Positions 24,418-33,637 of a DNA stretch of 58,827 bases are shown here, piece after piece. How positions within the stretch are numbered: the first letter of the stretch is position 1; every line of letters starts with the position of its first letter. The notes below the pieces were generated by a model. The model saw only the letters and a list, made by a program, of their open reading frames with translations, was not told the origin of the DNA and ran no database searches. Source of the DNA: SFDP01 sp051891855 (GTDB lineage Bacteria > Bacillota > Clostridia > Lachnospirales > Lachnospiraceae); assembly GCA_051891855.1 (NCBI GenBank), contig JBJFFP010000021.1, positions 1 to 58,827 of the forward strand, read 5' to 3'. The position numbers and the translations under genes are program-made.

Positions 24418-25697
24418 ACGTTTTTTTTCAAAGAGGCGGAAGCGCTGGTTTTTTTCTTCTCTGTATGCTTTTTAGTATGCTTTCTTTTTTCTTTACCGGA
24501 TGCGGAAAGGAAAAAGAGGAAACGGTGGAGATTACCCTGATTCACGGCTGGGGGAGTACGGAGGCGGATCATGTGGCTATGCGCCAGATTTATCAGGATT
24601 TTGAAAAGGAGTATCCGCAAATCAAGATCAATCTGGTTTCCATGCCCTCCTCTGAGGATGTGATTACTAAGGTTGAGGATATGCTTACCGTAGGGGAAAT
24701 TCCGGATATTGTTTTCACCGGCGGAATTGGCAGGGAAACGATTTATGATTTTATGGTAGAAAATGACTGTGCGGTGGATTTAATGCCTTATATTGAGGAG
24801 GATGAGGCCTTTCGGGAAAATATTTCAGAGTCTATTTTATCCTATTGGACAGAAGGAGAAAACCATCTCTATACAGTTTCCGATGTACTTTTGCTCAGCG
24901 GCTACTGGTATAATGCGAAAATGTTTCAACAGGCCGGAGTTGAAAAAATTCCCAGAAGCTGGCCGGAATTTATCGATGCCTGCAAAAAGCTTTCCCAATG
25001 GGGGGAAAGGCAGGAGGAGAAAAGGATTCCGATTATTCTGGATACCGAGCACATCCTGTATTTAACGGATACCATGCTGGAAACCATCAATCCTCAGGTT
25101 CTGGAGGAGATTAAGAGGCAGCAGATTGATATTTACAGTAAAGAGTTTACTTTGGTTATGGACTGGCTGGGAGAAATCTATCAATATTCGGATATTGTGG
25201 ATAATTATACTTATCGGGATACATTAAAAAGCTTTAATAATCAGGAGACAGCCATCTATATTAATGGGGTATGGGCCGGTTCCATGATTGATGAAGAGCT
25301 TGAGGTAAGCTACGCAGCCTTTCCTTATTTGCAGGAGGGAGGACTCTCTAATATCTCCTCCTGTGTAGGCTATATTCTGGGAAAAAGCGGTGACAGCAAA
25401 AAGGAAGAAGCCAGTGTAAGATTTATTAAATATATGCTTAGTGAGCCTGTGGCAAGGAGGATACTTACGGAAACGGGACAAATCCCTTCCAATCCTAAAG
25501 TGGAAGTCAGTGATACAGGTGAAAATGAACGCCTTTTTCAGGCAGTTTCCTGTGTGAAAAATGCTTCACGGATTATGGAAACGCCTGCCAATATCTGGGA
25601 TTCAGCTCTGAAGACCGATTTTGGTGAAAGTACCAAGCTGTATCTGGAGGGGAAGATTACTCTGAGGGAATTTGACATACGATTAAGCGGCAGGTAA
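24414..25697 (+). CDS. Solute-binding lipoprotein encoded with the two-component system
   Basis: 427 residues with a lipoprotein signal (hydrophobic FFLLCMLFSMLSFFF, then TGCGKE, Cys near residue 30) and an extracellular solute-binding type 1 fold (EITLIHGWGSTEADH start; GEIPDIVFTGG; SGYWYNAKMF; NGVWAGSM; late motif PVARRILTETGQIPSN). It overlaps the response-regulator stop by 4 bases, while a second binding protein with its own leader precedes the permeases. This makes it a likely sensing partner for the kinase rather than the main transport receptor (inference). Its sequence is only moderately similar to that of the second protein. Confidence 0.85.
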   Translation: MNVFFQRGGSAGFFLLCMLFSMLSFFFTGCGKEKEETVEITLIHGWGSTEADHVAMRQIYQDFEKEYPQIKINLVSMPSSEDVITKVEDMLTVGEIPDIVFTGGIGRETIYDFMVENDCAVDLMPYIEEDEAFRENISESILSYWTEGENHLYTVSDVLLLSGYWYNAKMFQQAGVEKIPRSWPEFIDACKKLSQWGERQEEKRIPIILDTEHILYLTDTMLETINPQVLEEIKRQQIDIYSKEFTLVMDWLGEIYQYSDIVDNYTYRDTLKSFNNQETAIYINGVWAGSMIDEELEVSYAAFPYLQEGGLSNISSCVGYILGKSGDSKKEEASVRFIKYMLSEPVARRILTETGQIPSNPKVEVSDTGENERLFQAVSCVKNASRIMETPANIWDSALKTDFGESTKLYLEGKITLREFDIRLSGR

Positions 25698-25772
25698 ATA
25701 TTTTTCAGATTTTATTATCTTTCAGTAAATAAAGTCAGTATTTGAGAAAATAAAATCCATTCAGAAATTAGC

Positions 25773-25823
25773 CCTCCCATGAGATGATTGATATACCAAA
25801 TACAATATAATTGATTAGGGAGG
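25773..25823 (+). promoter_or_regulatory. Leader able to mask the ribosome site of the second binding protein
   Basis: CCTCCC at 25773-25778 is complementary to the GGGAGG ribosome site at 25818-25823. The enclosed 39 bases contain a TATAAT-like box (25806-25811), which may instead mark the promoter; in that case the CCTCCC would not be in the RNA. The two readings exclude each other. Confidence 0.3.
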
Positions 25824-25830
25824 TTTACAC

Positions 25831-27174
25831 ATGAAGAAAAAAATTGTATCCATGTTATTGGCCCTGACCATGGCAGGCGGACTTCTGGCAGGTTGCGGCA
25901 GTACAGATACTGCAGCACCGGCAGAGAGTGCAGGGGCAGAGAGCGAAGTGAAAGAGGAGTCTTCTGCTTCAGCATCAACAGGGGAACAGGAGGTACTGCA
26001 GTTCTATCACGCTTACTTCCATGAGGAAAGTGAATGGCCTGTTGCAGCAGTGATGAGAGACATCTATCAGGAGTTTGCAGACACCCATGCAGACGGACCG
26101 GTTACCTTTGAAGCGATTGCAGTAGAGAACACCCTGGAGCTTGCCACCAATGAAGTGGCAGGAGGCTCATTCCCTGATGTAGTGGATTTTGCCGGAAATG
26201 AAGTTCCTCTGGCAGCTATTGCAGGAGGGCTGGTTTATGACATGAAAGAGTATGTTGATTCCGAAGGCCTTGAAAGTAAAGTGGGAATTAACTATACCAT
26301 GAATATGGTTGACGGTGCACTTTACACCGTACATGATCAGCTGACTACCCTGGGATTATGGTACAATGCCGATCTCTATGCAGAAGCAGGTGCAGCAACC
26401 CCTGATCAGTGGAAATCCTATGAGGATATGGCAAAGGCTATGGAAGCCATCAATACTTACGGTGCGGATAAAGGTATTTATGCGTATAATGCAGGACAGG
26501 GCTCCGTTCGTCTCTTTAACGCTTATATTGCACAGCTGAATCCTGAGTATGCTTCCACCGGACTAACAGCAGACGTTATTAATTCTGAAGAATTTGCCAC
26601 TGCCTTCAAAACTATTGCGACAATGGATCAGGCCAACGGTTCCGCTCATTCTACCAACAACGCCGGTGATTTCTCTGCCGACTTTGTCGGAGGTAAATGT
26701 GCTACTTGGATGAACGGTGTGTGGGCAGCAGGTTCTTTTGCTGATGTTGAATACGATATTCGTCCCGGTGTATATGCGGGAAGTGCTTCTCTTTCTGCAC
26801 CCGGCGGAGGAATTACCATTTCCAGCAATCTGTCTGAGGCACAGACCGAGCTGGCACTGGAATTTGTTAAGTATATGACCAGTGATGAGGTTCAGACAAG
26901 AATCTTTATGGAGGTTAATGCTAACCCCTGTAACATTGGACTTGATTTGAATGCACTGGCAGCCGGAAGTGATAATGCTACCGTTACCCTGCTTGCAGAA
27001 GCCTGCTCCCAGGCAAACGGTACGGATACCATTGCCAATACGCTTAACTATGTATGGGGACAGGATGTTCAGGATGCGATTATCAACAAACTGATTGAAT
27101 GCTCTGTAGCAGGCACGGATATTGATGCTAAGCTGGCTGAGTTACAGTCTGAATTAACTGCATTAATCGGTTAA
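25831..27174 (+). CDS. Carbohydrate ABC transporter substrate-binding lipoprotein
   Basis: 447 residues. Signal with lipobox LLAGCGS (Cys near 22), Ala/Ser/Glu linker, then a solute-binding type 1 fold beginning near residue 50 (LQFYHAYFHEESEWPVAAVM by its ends). Motifs shared with the upstream protein include LGLWYNADLY, CATWMNGVWAAGSF and a C-terminal EFVKYMTSDEVQTRIF. It is the first gene of the transport part of the locus and is followed by a 13-bp hairpin before the permeases, an arrangement that typically lets binding protein outnumber the permeases. With GH29 downstream the ligand is probably a fucosylated or related oligosaccharide (inference). Confidence 0.9.
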   Translation: MKKKIVSMLLALTMAGGLLAGCGSTDTAAPAESAGAESEVKEESSASASTGEQEVLQFYHAYFHEESEWPVAAVMRDIYQEFADTHADGPVTFEAIAVENTLELATNEVAGGSFPDVVDFAGNEVPLAAIAGGLVYDMKEYVDSEGLESKVGINYTMNMVDGALYTVHDQLTTLGLWYNADLYAEAGAATPDQWKSYEDMAKAMEAINTYGADKGIYAYNAGQGSVRLFNAYIAQLNPEYASTGLTADVINSEEFATAFKTIATMDQANGSAHSTNNAGDFSADFVGGKCATWMNGVWAAGSFADVEYDIRPGVYAGSASLSAPGGGITISSNLSEAQTELALEFVKYMTSDEVQTRIFMEVNANPCNIGLDLNALAAGSDNATVTLLAEACSQANGTDTIANTLNYVWGQDVQDAIINKLIECSVAGTDIDAKLAELQSELTALIG

Positions 27175-27189
27175 TCCATGTATAATGGG

Positions 27190-27226
27190 GCCTGTTTCTT
27201 TCAATGGAAAGAAACAGGCTCTTTCT
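27190..27226 (+). terminator. Attenuating hairpin between binding protein and permeases
   Basis: A perfect 13-bp stem (27190-27202 with 27207-27219) and an AATG loop are followed by TCTTTCT. The weak U-tract suggests partial termination or 3'-end protection of the binding-protein mRNA. Confidence 0.75.
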
Positions 27227-27245
27227 GTGAGAAGGTGAGGGAGAA

Positions 27246-28169
27246 ATGAAGAAAAAAATAAACAGAAATTTGTTTATCCTATTGTTTTTGCTTCCCTCCT
27301 GCCTATGTCTGATGGTCTTTTATGTATATCCCATTGTCCAGATTTTGCTTACCAGCTTTTATCGTTGGGATTATACGAATTTAGCCAATCCGGAAATATT
27401 ACCGGCAGGAGAATTATTATCCAACTACCAGTATATCTTCACTCAATACCCTTATTTCTGGGAGGCTTTGAAAAATTCTCTCTGTTGGGCACTGGTAGGA
27501 GTATGTATTCAGGTACCTTTGACCCTTGTGGTGGCTATTGTGATTTCTAAGGGACTTAAATTTTCTAAATTTGCCCGCAACGTTTATATCGTTCCCAGTG
27601 TGATTTCCAGCGCAGCCATGGGCCTGATTTTTTTACAGCTTTATAATGCAAGATATGGGCCGATTCAGGAAATTATCCAAATCTTCAAGCCGGATTTCCA
27701 GGACAGTATCCTTCTGGTGGAGGGAGTGAATTTCTGGGCAATCGTTTTTGCCTATGTATTCTTCTGCGGTACTACGGCGATTATGCTTCTGGGGCAGATA
27801 CACGGTATTCCCGGAGAGCTTTATGAGGCGGCTAAAATTGATGGAGCAAAGGGCTGGAAAAGAGAATGGTATGTGACCATTCCCCTGGTCAAGCCCACCA
27901 TTAAGACAGTAACTACACTGGCAGCCACTTCCGGCTTTCTTCTGTATAATGAGGTGTATTTTCTTACCGGAGGGGCAGCAGGAACAAAGTCTATCAGCTA
28001 TATTATCCGTGAGCTGGCCATTACCAGTCCCCGTACCCAGTATGCAAGGGCAAATACGGTAGGTGTGGTTCAGATTGCCATCGGACTGATTCTGGTAGCT
28101 GTCATCAACTGGATTTTTTCACAGGATAAATACTCCTTAAGAGAGAGGAGAAAAAAGAATGATGGGTAA
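27246..28169 (+). CDS. Sugar ABC transporter permease (MalF/UgpA type)
   Basis: 307 residues with about six membrane helices (first at 9-30, last near 275-295). The cytoplasmic coupling motif EAAKIDGAKGWKREWYVTIPLV is visible by its core EAAKIDGA and IPLV near residues 197-218. It is the first of two permeases and its 3' end overlaps the second by 11 bases. ATG 27246 follows GTGAGGGAG. No ATPase is encoded here, so the pair should use a shared MsmK/UgpC-type ATPase from elsewhere, as is usual in this group. Confidence 0.9.
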   Translation: MKKKINRNLFILLFLLPSCLCLMVFYVYPIVQILLTSFYRWDYTNLANPEILPAGELLSNYQYIFTQYPYFWEALKNSLCWALVGVCIQVPLTLVVAIVISKGLKFSKFARNVYIVPSVISSAAMGLIFLQLYNARYGPIQEIIQIFKPDFQDSILLVEGVNFWAIVFAYVFFCGTTAIMLLGQIHGIPGELYEAAKIDGAKGWKREWYVTIPLVKPTIKTVTTLAATSGFLLYNEVYFLTGGAAGTKSISYIIRELAITSPRTQYARANTVGVVQIAIGLILVAVINWIFSQDKYSLRERRKKNDG

Positions 28170-29016
28170 AAAAATCAAAGAAAGCAATCCTATGGGAGTA
28201 AAAAAGGGAGAGGCAGTATTCTGTTATGCTATTATGGCAATCGTCTGTATGATTGCCCTGTTTCCCATACTTTGGGTCTTTATTTCCTCCTTTAAGGTGG
28301 ATCTACTGGCAGAACCGGGCTTTTCACTGCCTTCCCAGCTGAATGTGGATGGCTATATCCGGGTATTTACCAAGCTGGGAATAGGAACCTACTTCAAAAA
28401 CAGCTTTATCTGCGCAACCCTGGGCACGCTGATCAGTATTACCATGCTGTCCATGTCTGCTTATGTGGTGGCAAGATTTAAATTTCCCGGACGAGGGCTG
28501 ATTACGGCGGCTTTTATGGCAACCATGTTTGTACCGCCCTCGGCATTGACCTTTCCCATTTATAATCTGATAAAGAAGCTGAATCTTTTTGACACCAGAA
28601 CAGGACTGGTATTTGTCTATGCCTGTATTGGTATTGCCATCAGCTTTATGGTAATTCGAAATTATTTTTCCATTATTCCCCATGAGCTGGATGAAGCAGC
28701 AAGAATCGACGGATGTACTTATTGGCAGACCTTCAGCAGGGTGATCTTGCCTATTGCAAGACCGGGAATTATGACAGCAGCAATTTTGAACTGGCTTCAG
28801 CTGTGGAATGAGTTTTATTGGTCTTCTCTGCTGGTAATTGACCGGAGCAAGATGACGGTACCGGCCATCCTTTCACAGTTTACTACCAGCTTTAGAACGG
28901 ATTATAACGGTTTACTTTCAGCCATTGTAGTAATTATCATTCCTCCGGTAATAGTTTTCTGTCTGTTCAGTAAATATTTCATTGAAGCATTATCCGGCGG
29001 TGCAGTAAAGGGATAG
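28159..29016 (+). CDS. Sugar ABC transporter permease (MalG/UgpE type)
   Basis: 285 residues with about six membrane helices; the coupling motif DEAARIDGCTYWQTFSRVILP is visible by its core EAARIDG near residues 178-184. The start is ATG 28159 or the adjacent ATG 28162, both after GAGAGGAG and inside the 3' end of the first permease. It completes the importer with the binding protein and first permease and is 14 bases from the oxidoreductase gene. Confidence 0.9.
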   Translation: MMGKKIKESNPMGVKKGEAVFCYAIMAIVCMIALFPILWVFISSFKVDLLAEPGFSLPSQLNVDGYIRVFTKLGIGTYFKNSFICATLGTLISITMLSMSAYVVARFKFPGRGLITAAFMATMFVPPSALTFPIYNLIKKLNLFDTRTGLVFVYACIGIAISFMVIRNYFSIIPHELDEAARIDGCTYWQTFSRVILPIARPGIMTAAILNWLQLWNEFYWSSLLVIDRSKMTVPAILSQFTTSFRTDYNGLLSAIVVIIIPPVIVFCLFSKYFIEALSGGAVKG

Positions 29017-29030
29017 AGGTAAAGAAGAAA

Positions 29031-30275
29031 ATGAAACAGGTTACGGCAATTTTAATTGGTGCGGGCAATCGGGGAGCTGAAGCTTATGCCTCCTACGCCC
29101 TGCGTTATCCCGGGGAGCTTTCCTTTATCGGGGTGGCTGAGCCCAGGGAAGAAAGAAGAAGGGAATTTGCAAAAAAGCATAATATTGAAGAAAAATATGC
29201 CTTAGGGGACTGGGAGGAATTGTTGGCTTTCGGGCGTTTGGCAGACTTTTGCTTGATCTGCACCCAGGATCATCTCCATATTAAGCCTCTGTTTAGAGCT
29301 ATGGAATTGGGCTATGATATTTTGTGCGAAAAGCCCATCAGTCCCTTTAAGGAAGAAATGACGGCCTTAAAAATGGCGGCAAAACAGTATAAAGGGATGC
29401 TGAGTGTGGCCCATGTTTTACGCTATTCTCCTTTTTTCAGAAAGATAAAGGAGATTATCGACAAGGGCATCTTAGGTGAGATTATCAACATTCAGCATAT
29501 GGAAAGTGTGGGGTATTGGCATATGGCCCACAGCTTTGTAAGAGGAAACTGGGCAAATACAAAGGAAAGCTGTCCCATGATTCTGGCAAAGTGCTGCCAT
29601 GACTTTGATATTCTGCTGTATCTGGCAGGAGAGAAGTGTAAACGGGTTTCCAGCTTTGGACGACTCAGCCATTTTCAGGAAAAGTATGCTCCTTTAGATG
29701 CCCCTCTGCGCTGTACCGACGGCTGTTCCCATAGGGATGACTGTCCCTACTTTGCCCCCCGCTTTTATCAGGAGCATCCCAGAGCGGTAATTGACGGTTT
29801 TCGAAAGGTGGTTTCTATGGAGGAAAGCGAAGAAGGTTTGCTGGAAGCCCTGCGAACCGGACCCTATGGAAGATGCGTGTACCGGTGCAACAATGATGTA
29901 GTAGATCATCAGGTGGTAAATCTGGAATTTGAAAGCGGTCTTACTGCCAGCCTTACCATGAGCGCCTTTACCAATCTCTGCGAGCGAAAAATCACCATTC
30001 AGGGAACAAGGGGAGAGCTTACGGGGAACATGGAACTGAACCGGATAGAGGTAACGGATTTTCTTACGGGAAACCATACGGTTTACGGACTGAATACTCC
30101 CGGGACAGGACACAGCGGAAGTGATGTCAGTATGATGAAGGAGCTGACGGCATTGATTGGAGCAGGAAGACAGAGTGAAAATGTCAGTAAGGCTCTGGAA
30201 GCCATCGACAGTCATTTGATTGCTTTTGCAGCAGAGGACAGTAGGCTTCAGGGCGGCAAACCTATTGAATTATGA
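29031..30275 (+). CDS. Gfo/Idh/MocA-family oxidoreductase
   Basis: 414 residues. The N-terminal Rossmann domain has IGAGNRGAEAYA near 8-19; the sugar-dehydrogenase motif CEKPIS is near 103-108 and HVLRYSPFFRKIK near 126-138. A Cys-rich insertion (CTDGCSHRDDCPYFAPR, about 228-244) could bind a metal and occurs in some sugar-locus members. It likely oxidises or epimerises a monosaccharide taken up by the transporter, using NAD(P). Its last codons overlap the region just before the fucosidase gene. Confidence 0.88.
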   Translation: MKQVTAILIGAGNRGAEAYASYALRYPGELSFIGVAEPREERRREFAKKHNIEEKYALGDWEELLAFGRLADFCLICTQDHLHIKPLFRAMELGYDILCEKPISPFKEEMTALKMAAKQYKGMLSVAHVLRYSPFFRKIKEIIDKGILGEIINIQHMESVGYWHMAHSFVRGNWANTKESCPMILAKCCHDFDILLYLAGEKCKRVSSFGRLSHFQEKYAPLDAPLRCTDGCSHRDDCPYFAPRFYQEHPRAVIDGFRKVVSMEESEEGLLEALRTGPYGRCVYRCNNDVVDHQVVNLEFESGLTASLTMSAFTNLCERKITIQGTRGELTGNMELNRIEVTDFLTGNHTVYGLNTPGTGHSGSDVSMMKELTALIGAGRQSENVSKALEAIDSHLIAFAAEDSRLQGGKPIEL

Positions 30276-30289
30276 AAAGTGAGGGAAAA

Positions 30290-31624
30290 ATGAATCAGGA
30301 AATCAGAGAACGGACAAGGTGGTTTATGAATGACCGCTTCGGTATGTTTATTCATTGGGGGATATATTCCATCCCTGCCTGCGGAGAGTGGGTGATGTCA
30401 GAAAAAGAAATGACGATAGAAGAATATGAGCGGTATTTTCAGCTTTTTGATCCGGTGGATTATGATCCCCGCAAATGGGTGAAGCTGGCGAAGGAAGCGG
30501 GAATGAAATATGTAGTGCTGACGGCCAAGCATCATGATGGGTTCTGTCTGTTTGACTCTGCTCTTACGGACTATAAGGCTACCAATACGAAGGCAGGCAG
30601 AGATTTAGTAAGAGAATTTGTAGATGCCTGTCGAGAGGAAGGATTGAAGGTGGGACTCTACTTTTCCCTGATTGACTGGCATCATCCGGATTTTCCCAAA
30701 TATGGTGATCGGCAGCATCCTATGCGAAACAGGGAAGAATACAGGGATGAAGTCATTGATTTTGACCGCTACCTGGAATATATGCATGGCCAGGTGAAGG
30801 AATTGGTGACTAATTACGGAAGGCTGGATATTCTCTGGTTCGATTTTTCCTATGATGATATGTGTGGAGAAAAATGGAAGGCGGAAGAACTGGTTCGGAT
30901 GGTACGAAAATATCAGCCGGATGTAATTATGGATAATCGTCTGGAGGGAGCGGGAGATAATCACGGCAGTATTGCCACTGCCAACCCTTTGATTACCAGC
31001 GGTGACTTTGCCAGCCCCGAACAGATCATACCCCCCAGCGGTGTACAGGATGAGAGGGGAGAAAGGATTCCCTGGGAGCTTTGTGCTACCATGAATAACC
31101 ATTGGTGCTATTGTAATTTTGACCATGAGTTTAAGCCTGCCGACATGCTGATCCGTAAGCTGGTGGAATGTGTCAGCAAGGGGGGAAACATGATTCTGAA
31201 TGTAGGACCGGATGCCAGGGGAAATATTCCGGAGGAAAGTGTGAGGATTTTACAGGAGATTGGGGCCTGGATGAAAAAAAACTCCGACAGCATTTATGGT
31301 GCGGGAATCTGCGAGTTACCCAAGCCGGAGTGGGGAAGATATACTCAAAAAGAGGATGTGATTTATGCCCATGTATACGAGGCACCTTTGGGTGCTCTGC
31401 CTCTGTACGGTATAGCACCGGATAAGCTTGAGGAGGTGTATTACCTGGCAGACGGAACCAGAATGAACCGGGGGGAGGCTTGGAATACGGTTCTTTATAA
31501 AGATGTAGCTTTCGTATCCTTTGGAGAAAATCCGGTATTTACCTATCCTTTGCCGGACAAAAAGGATACTGTACTGAAGATTGTGCTGAAGGAGGAAAAG
31601 AAAGTAGAAGGAAAGCCTGAATAG
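30290..31624 (+). CDS. Alpha-L-fucosidase (GH29), cytoplasmic
   Basis: 444 residues from ATG 30290, chosen because GTGAGGG lies just upstream; ATG 30272 overlaps the previous stop and has no site. Family marks are RFGMFIHWGIYS near the start, AKHHDGFCLFDS near 83-94, LYFSLIDWHHPDF and the nucleophile Asp185 in ILWFDFSYDD (numbering from this start). No signal peptide, so it would act on imported fucosides. The C-terminal beta domain is present. It closes the locus; a terminator overlaps its stop codon. Confidence 0.92.
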   Translation: MNQEIRERTRWFMNDRFGMFIHWGIYSIPACGEWVMSEKEMTIEEYERYFQLFDPVDYDPRKWVKLAKEAGMKYVVLTAKHHDGFCLFDSALTDYKATNTKAGRDLVREFVDACREEGLKVGLYFSLIDWHHPDFPKYGDRQHPMRNREEYRDEVIDFDRYLEYMHGQVKELVTNYGRLDILWFDFSYDDMCGEKWKAEELVRMVRKYQPDVIMDNRLEGAGDNHGSIATANPLITSGDFASPEQIIPPSGVQDERGERIPWELCATMNNHWCYCNFDHEFKPADMLIRKLVECVSKGGNMILNVGPDARGNIPEESVRILQEIGAWMKKNSDSIYGAGICELPKPEWGRYTQKEDVIYAHVYEAPLGALPLYGIAPDKLEEVYYLADGTRMNRGEAWNTVLYKDVAFVSFGENPVFTYPLPDKKDTVLKIVLKEEKKVEGKPE

Positions 31625-31639
31625 GGCTTTCTTTTTTTT
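31611..31639 (+). terminator. Intrinsic terminator overlapping the fucosidase stop
   Basis: GAAAGCC (31611-31617) pairs with GGCTTTC (31625-31631) and is followed by eight T residues. The stop codon TAG is in the loop. Confidence 0.8.
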
Positions 31640-31711
31640 GGTAAAAGTAGTAAACTACTATGGGTAGAAGATTAGGTTTCAGAAAAAGATAAGTAAAATA
31701 GAAAATAGTTC

Positions 31712-31757
31712 TTGACATATGCCCATAACTGAATCTATACTAATCCCGTAGGAATTA
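31712..31757 (+). promoter_or_regulatory. nifS promoter with overlapping palindrome
   Basis: TTGACA 31712-31717 and TATACT 31736-31741 are 18 bp apart. TAATCCCGTAGGAATTA (31741-31757) begins at the last base of the -10 box and is an inverted repeat with 6 of 7 pairs. Its position fits a repressor site; by analogy with isc-type operons an Rrf2/IscR-like protein is plausible, but no such gene is in the window. A second small inverted repeat GTAGT-AA-ACTAC lies upstream near 31648. Confidence 0.6.
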
Positions 31758-31837
31758 AATAGATTGTTTGATGATAGGATAGAGATTTTAGTAAATAAAA
31801 TTGAATTGCTGAAGTTACAGCAGATTTGGAGGAAATA

Positions 31838-33019
31838 ATGGATAAATTGATTTATTTGGATAATGCGGCAACAACCAGACCGGCACCGGAGGCAGTGCAG
31901 GCAATGCTGCCTTATCTGGAGGACAATTACGGTAACCCTTCTGCATTCTACAGCTTTGCCGGAAAAGCGGCTGCGGCAGTGGATGAGGCAAGAAAGATTA
32001 TTGCAGATGCCATTGGAGCAAGGCCGGAGGAGATTTATTTTACCGCGGGAGGCTCCGAGTCCGATAACTGGGCACTGGTGGCTACGGCGGAGGCCCATGA
32101 GAATAAAGGAAAGCATATTATTACTTCTGCCATTGAACACCATGCTATTCTGCATACCTGCGAATACCTGGAAAAAAGAGGATTTGAGATTACTTATGTA
32201 GGTGTGGATGAGGATGGTGTGATTAAGCTGGATGAGCTGAAGGCGGCTATCCGCCCCGATACGATTTTGATTTCGGTTATGGCAGCCAATAATGAAATAG
32301 GAACCATTCAGCCTATAAAAGAAATCGGAGCCATTGCTAGGGAACATAAGATTTTATTCCATACCGATGCGGTACAGGCCTTCGGTCATATTCCTTTATC
32401 TGTAGAGGAAATGAATATTGATATGCTCAGTGCCAGCGGCCATAAAATCCATGGCCCCAAGGGCATCGGAATTATGTATATCCGCCGTGGAGTGAAAATC
32501 GGAGCCTTTATGCATGGTGGAGCCCAGGAGCGAAGAAGAAGGGCAGGAACCCATAATGTACCCGGAATCGTAGGTATGGGCAAGGCCACTGAGCTGGCAG
32601 TTTCTAATATGGAAGAGGCTGCAAGGAAGGTATCTGAGCTTAGGGATTATCTGATTGAAAAGGTTATGGCGGAGATACCCTACACCAAGCTTAATGGCCA
32701 TAAAAGGGATAGACTTCCCAACAATGCGAATTTCTCCTTCTCCTTTATCGAGGGAGAATCCCTGCTGATTATGCTGGATCAGGCAGGTATCTGTGGAAGC
32801 AGCGGCTCTGCATGTACCTCAGGCTCTCTGGATCCTTCCCATGTGTTGATGGCCATCGGTCTGCCCCATGAGATTGCCCACGGTTCCCTTCGTCTGTCTC
32901 TGTCGGAGGAAACTACCAGGGAAGAGCTGGACTATACGGTGAATACATTAAAGGGTATAGTGAAACGATTGAGAGATATGTCCCCTCTTTATGAGGATTT
33001 TATCAAAAAACAGAAATAA
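31838..33019 (+). CDS. nifS: Cysteine desulfurase
   Basis: 393 residues from ATG 31838 with GGAGGA upstream. This PLP enzyme takes sulfur from cysteine as a persulfide for Fe-S assembly. It begins IYLDNAATTRPAPEA; the PLP Lys is in SGHKIHGPKG near residue 200; the persulfide loop is GSSGSACTSGSLDPSHV near 320-336, a length typical of the IscS/NifS group. It forms a two-gene operon with nifU behind a promoter that carries a palindromic site. Without other isc or suf genes, this pair is likely a main assembly route, as in many Clostridia (inference). Confidence 0.93.
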   Translation: MDKLIYLDNAATTRPAPEAVQAMLPYLEDNYGNPSAFYSFAGKAAAAVDEARKIIADAIGARPEEIYFTAGGSESDNWALVATAEAHENKGKHIITSAIEHHAILHTCEYLEKRGFEITYVGVDEDGVIKLDELKAAIRPDTILISVMAANNEIGTIQPIKEIGAIAREHKILFHTDAVQAFGHIPLSVEEMNIDMLSASGHKIHGPKGIGIMYIRRGVKIGAFMHGGAQERRRRAGTHNVPGIVGMGKATELAVSNMEEAARKVSELRDYLIEKVMAEIPYTKLNGHKRDRLPNNANFSFSFIEGESLLIMLDQAGICGSSGSACTSGSLDPSHVLMAIGLPHEIAHGSLRLSLSEETTREELDYTVNTLKGIVKRLRDMSPLYEDFIKKQK

Positions 33020-33087
33020 ATCAGAAAAAGTATGGATGTATAGTAGGATTTGAGAAAGCTTGAATCTGAGTATGGAGGAAAATAAAG

Positions 33088-33534
33088 ATGTATACAGAAA
33101 AAGTAATGGATCATTTTACGAATCCCAGAAACATGGGAGAGATAGAAAATGCTAATGGTGTAGGAACTGTGGGCAATGCCAAATGCGGCGATATTATGAG
33201 AATGTATCTGGATATTGATGACAACGGTATTATTCAGGATGTTAAATTCAAAACCTTTGGCTGCGGTGCAGCAGTGGCAACCAGCAGTATGGCAACAGAG
33301 CTGGTAAAGGGGAAAACCGTACAGGAGGCCTTACAGGTGACCAACAAGGCGGTTTGTGAGGCATTGGACGGACTGCCGCCGGTAAAGGTTCACTGTTCTC
33401 TTTTGGCAGAGGAAGCTATTCATGCTGCACTTTGGGATTATGCACAGAAAAACGGAATCACTATTGAAGGCCTTAAGCCTCCGGTAAATGATATTGATGA
33501 GCTTCATGATCATGGTGAGGAAGAGGAGTATTAA
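33088..33534 (+). CDS. nifU: Fe-S cluster scaffold protein (IscU/NifU type)
   Basis: 148 residues. Scaffold ligands are visible in NAKCGDIMRM (Cys near 36, with the Asp that aids cluster transfer), FGCGAAVATSSM (Cys near 61) and VHCSLLAEEAI (Cys near 107). The start YTEKVMDHFTNPRNMG is the family signature. A C-terminal tail rich in His, Asp and Glu (DELHDHGEEEEY) could bind metal. It follows nifS by 68 bases with TGGAGGAAAA upstream and receives sulfur from it. A terminator follows. Confidence 0.93.
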   Translation: MYTEKVMDHFTNPRNMGEIENANGVGTVGNAKCGDIMRMYLDIDDNGIIQDVKFKTFGCGAAVATSSMATELVKGKTVQEALQVTNKAVCEALDGLPPVKVHCSLLAEEAIHAALWDYAQKNGITIEGLKPPVNDIDELHDHGEEEEY

Positions 33535-33573
33535 TAGAAAACATACATTCTAAGCGAGGTAAACAAAAAGCGG

Positions 33574-33620
33574 AAAACTCTATGGTGTGGGAAAGCCTTA
33601 TCATAGAGTTTTTTGTTTTT
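33574..33620 (+). terminator. Intrinsic terminator of nifSU
   Basis: AAAACTCTATG (33574-33584) pairs with CATAGAGTTTT (33602-33612), followed by a T-rich run. Confidence 0.85.
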
Positions 33621-33637
33621 TAAAAGGAGCAGCCCAT

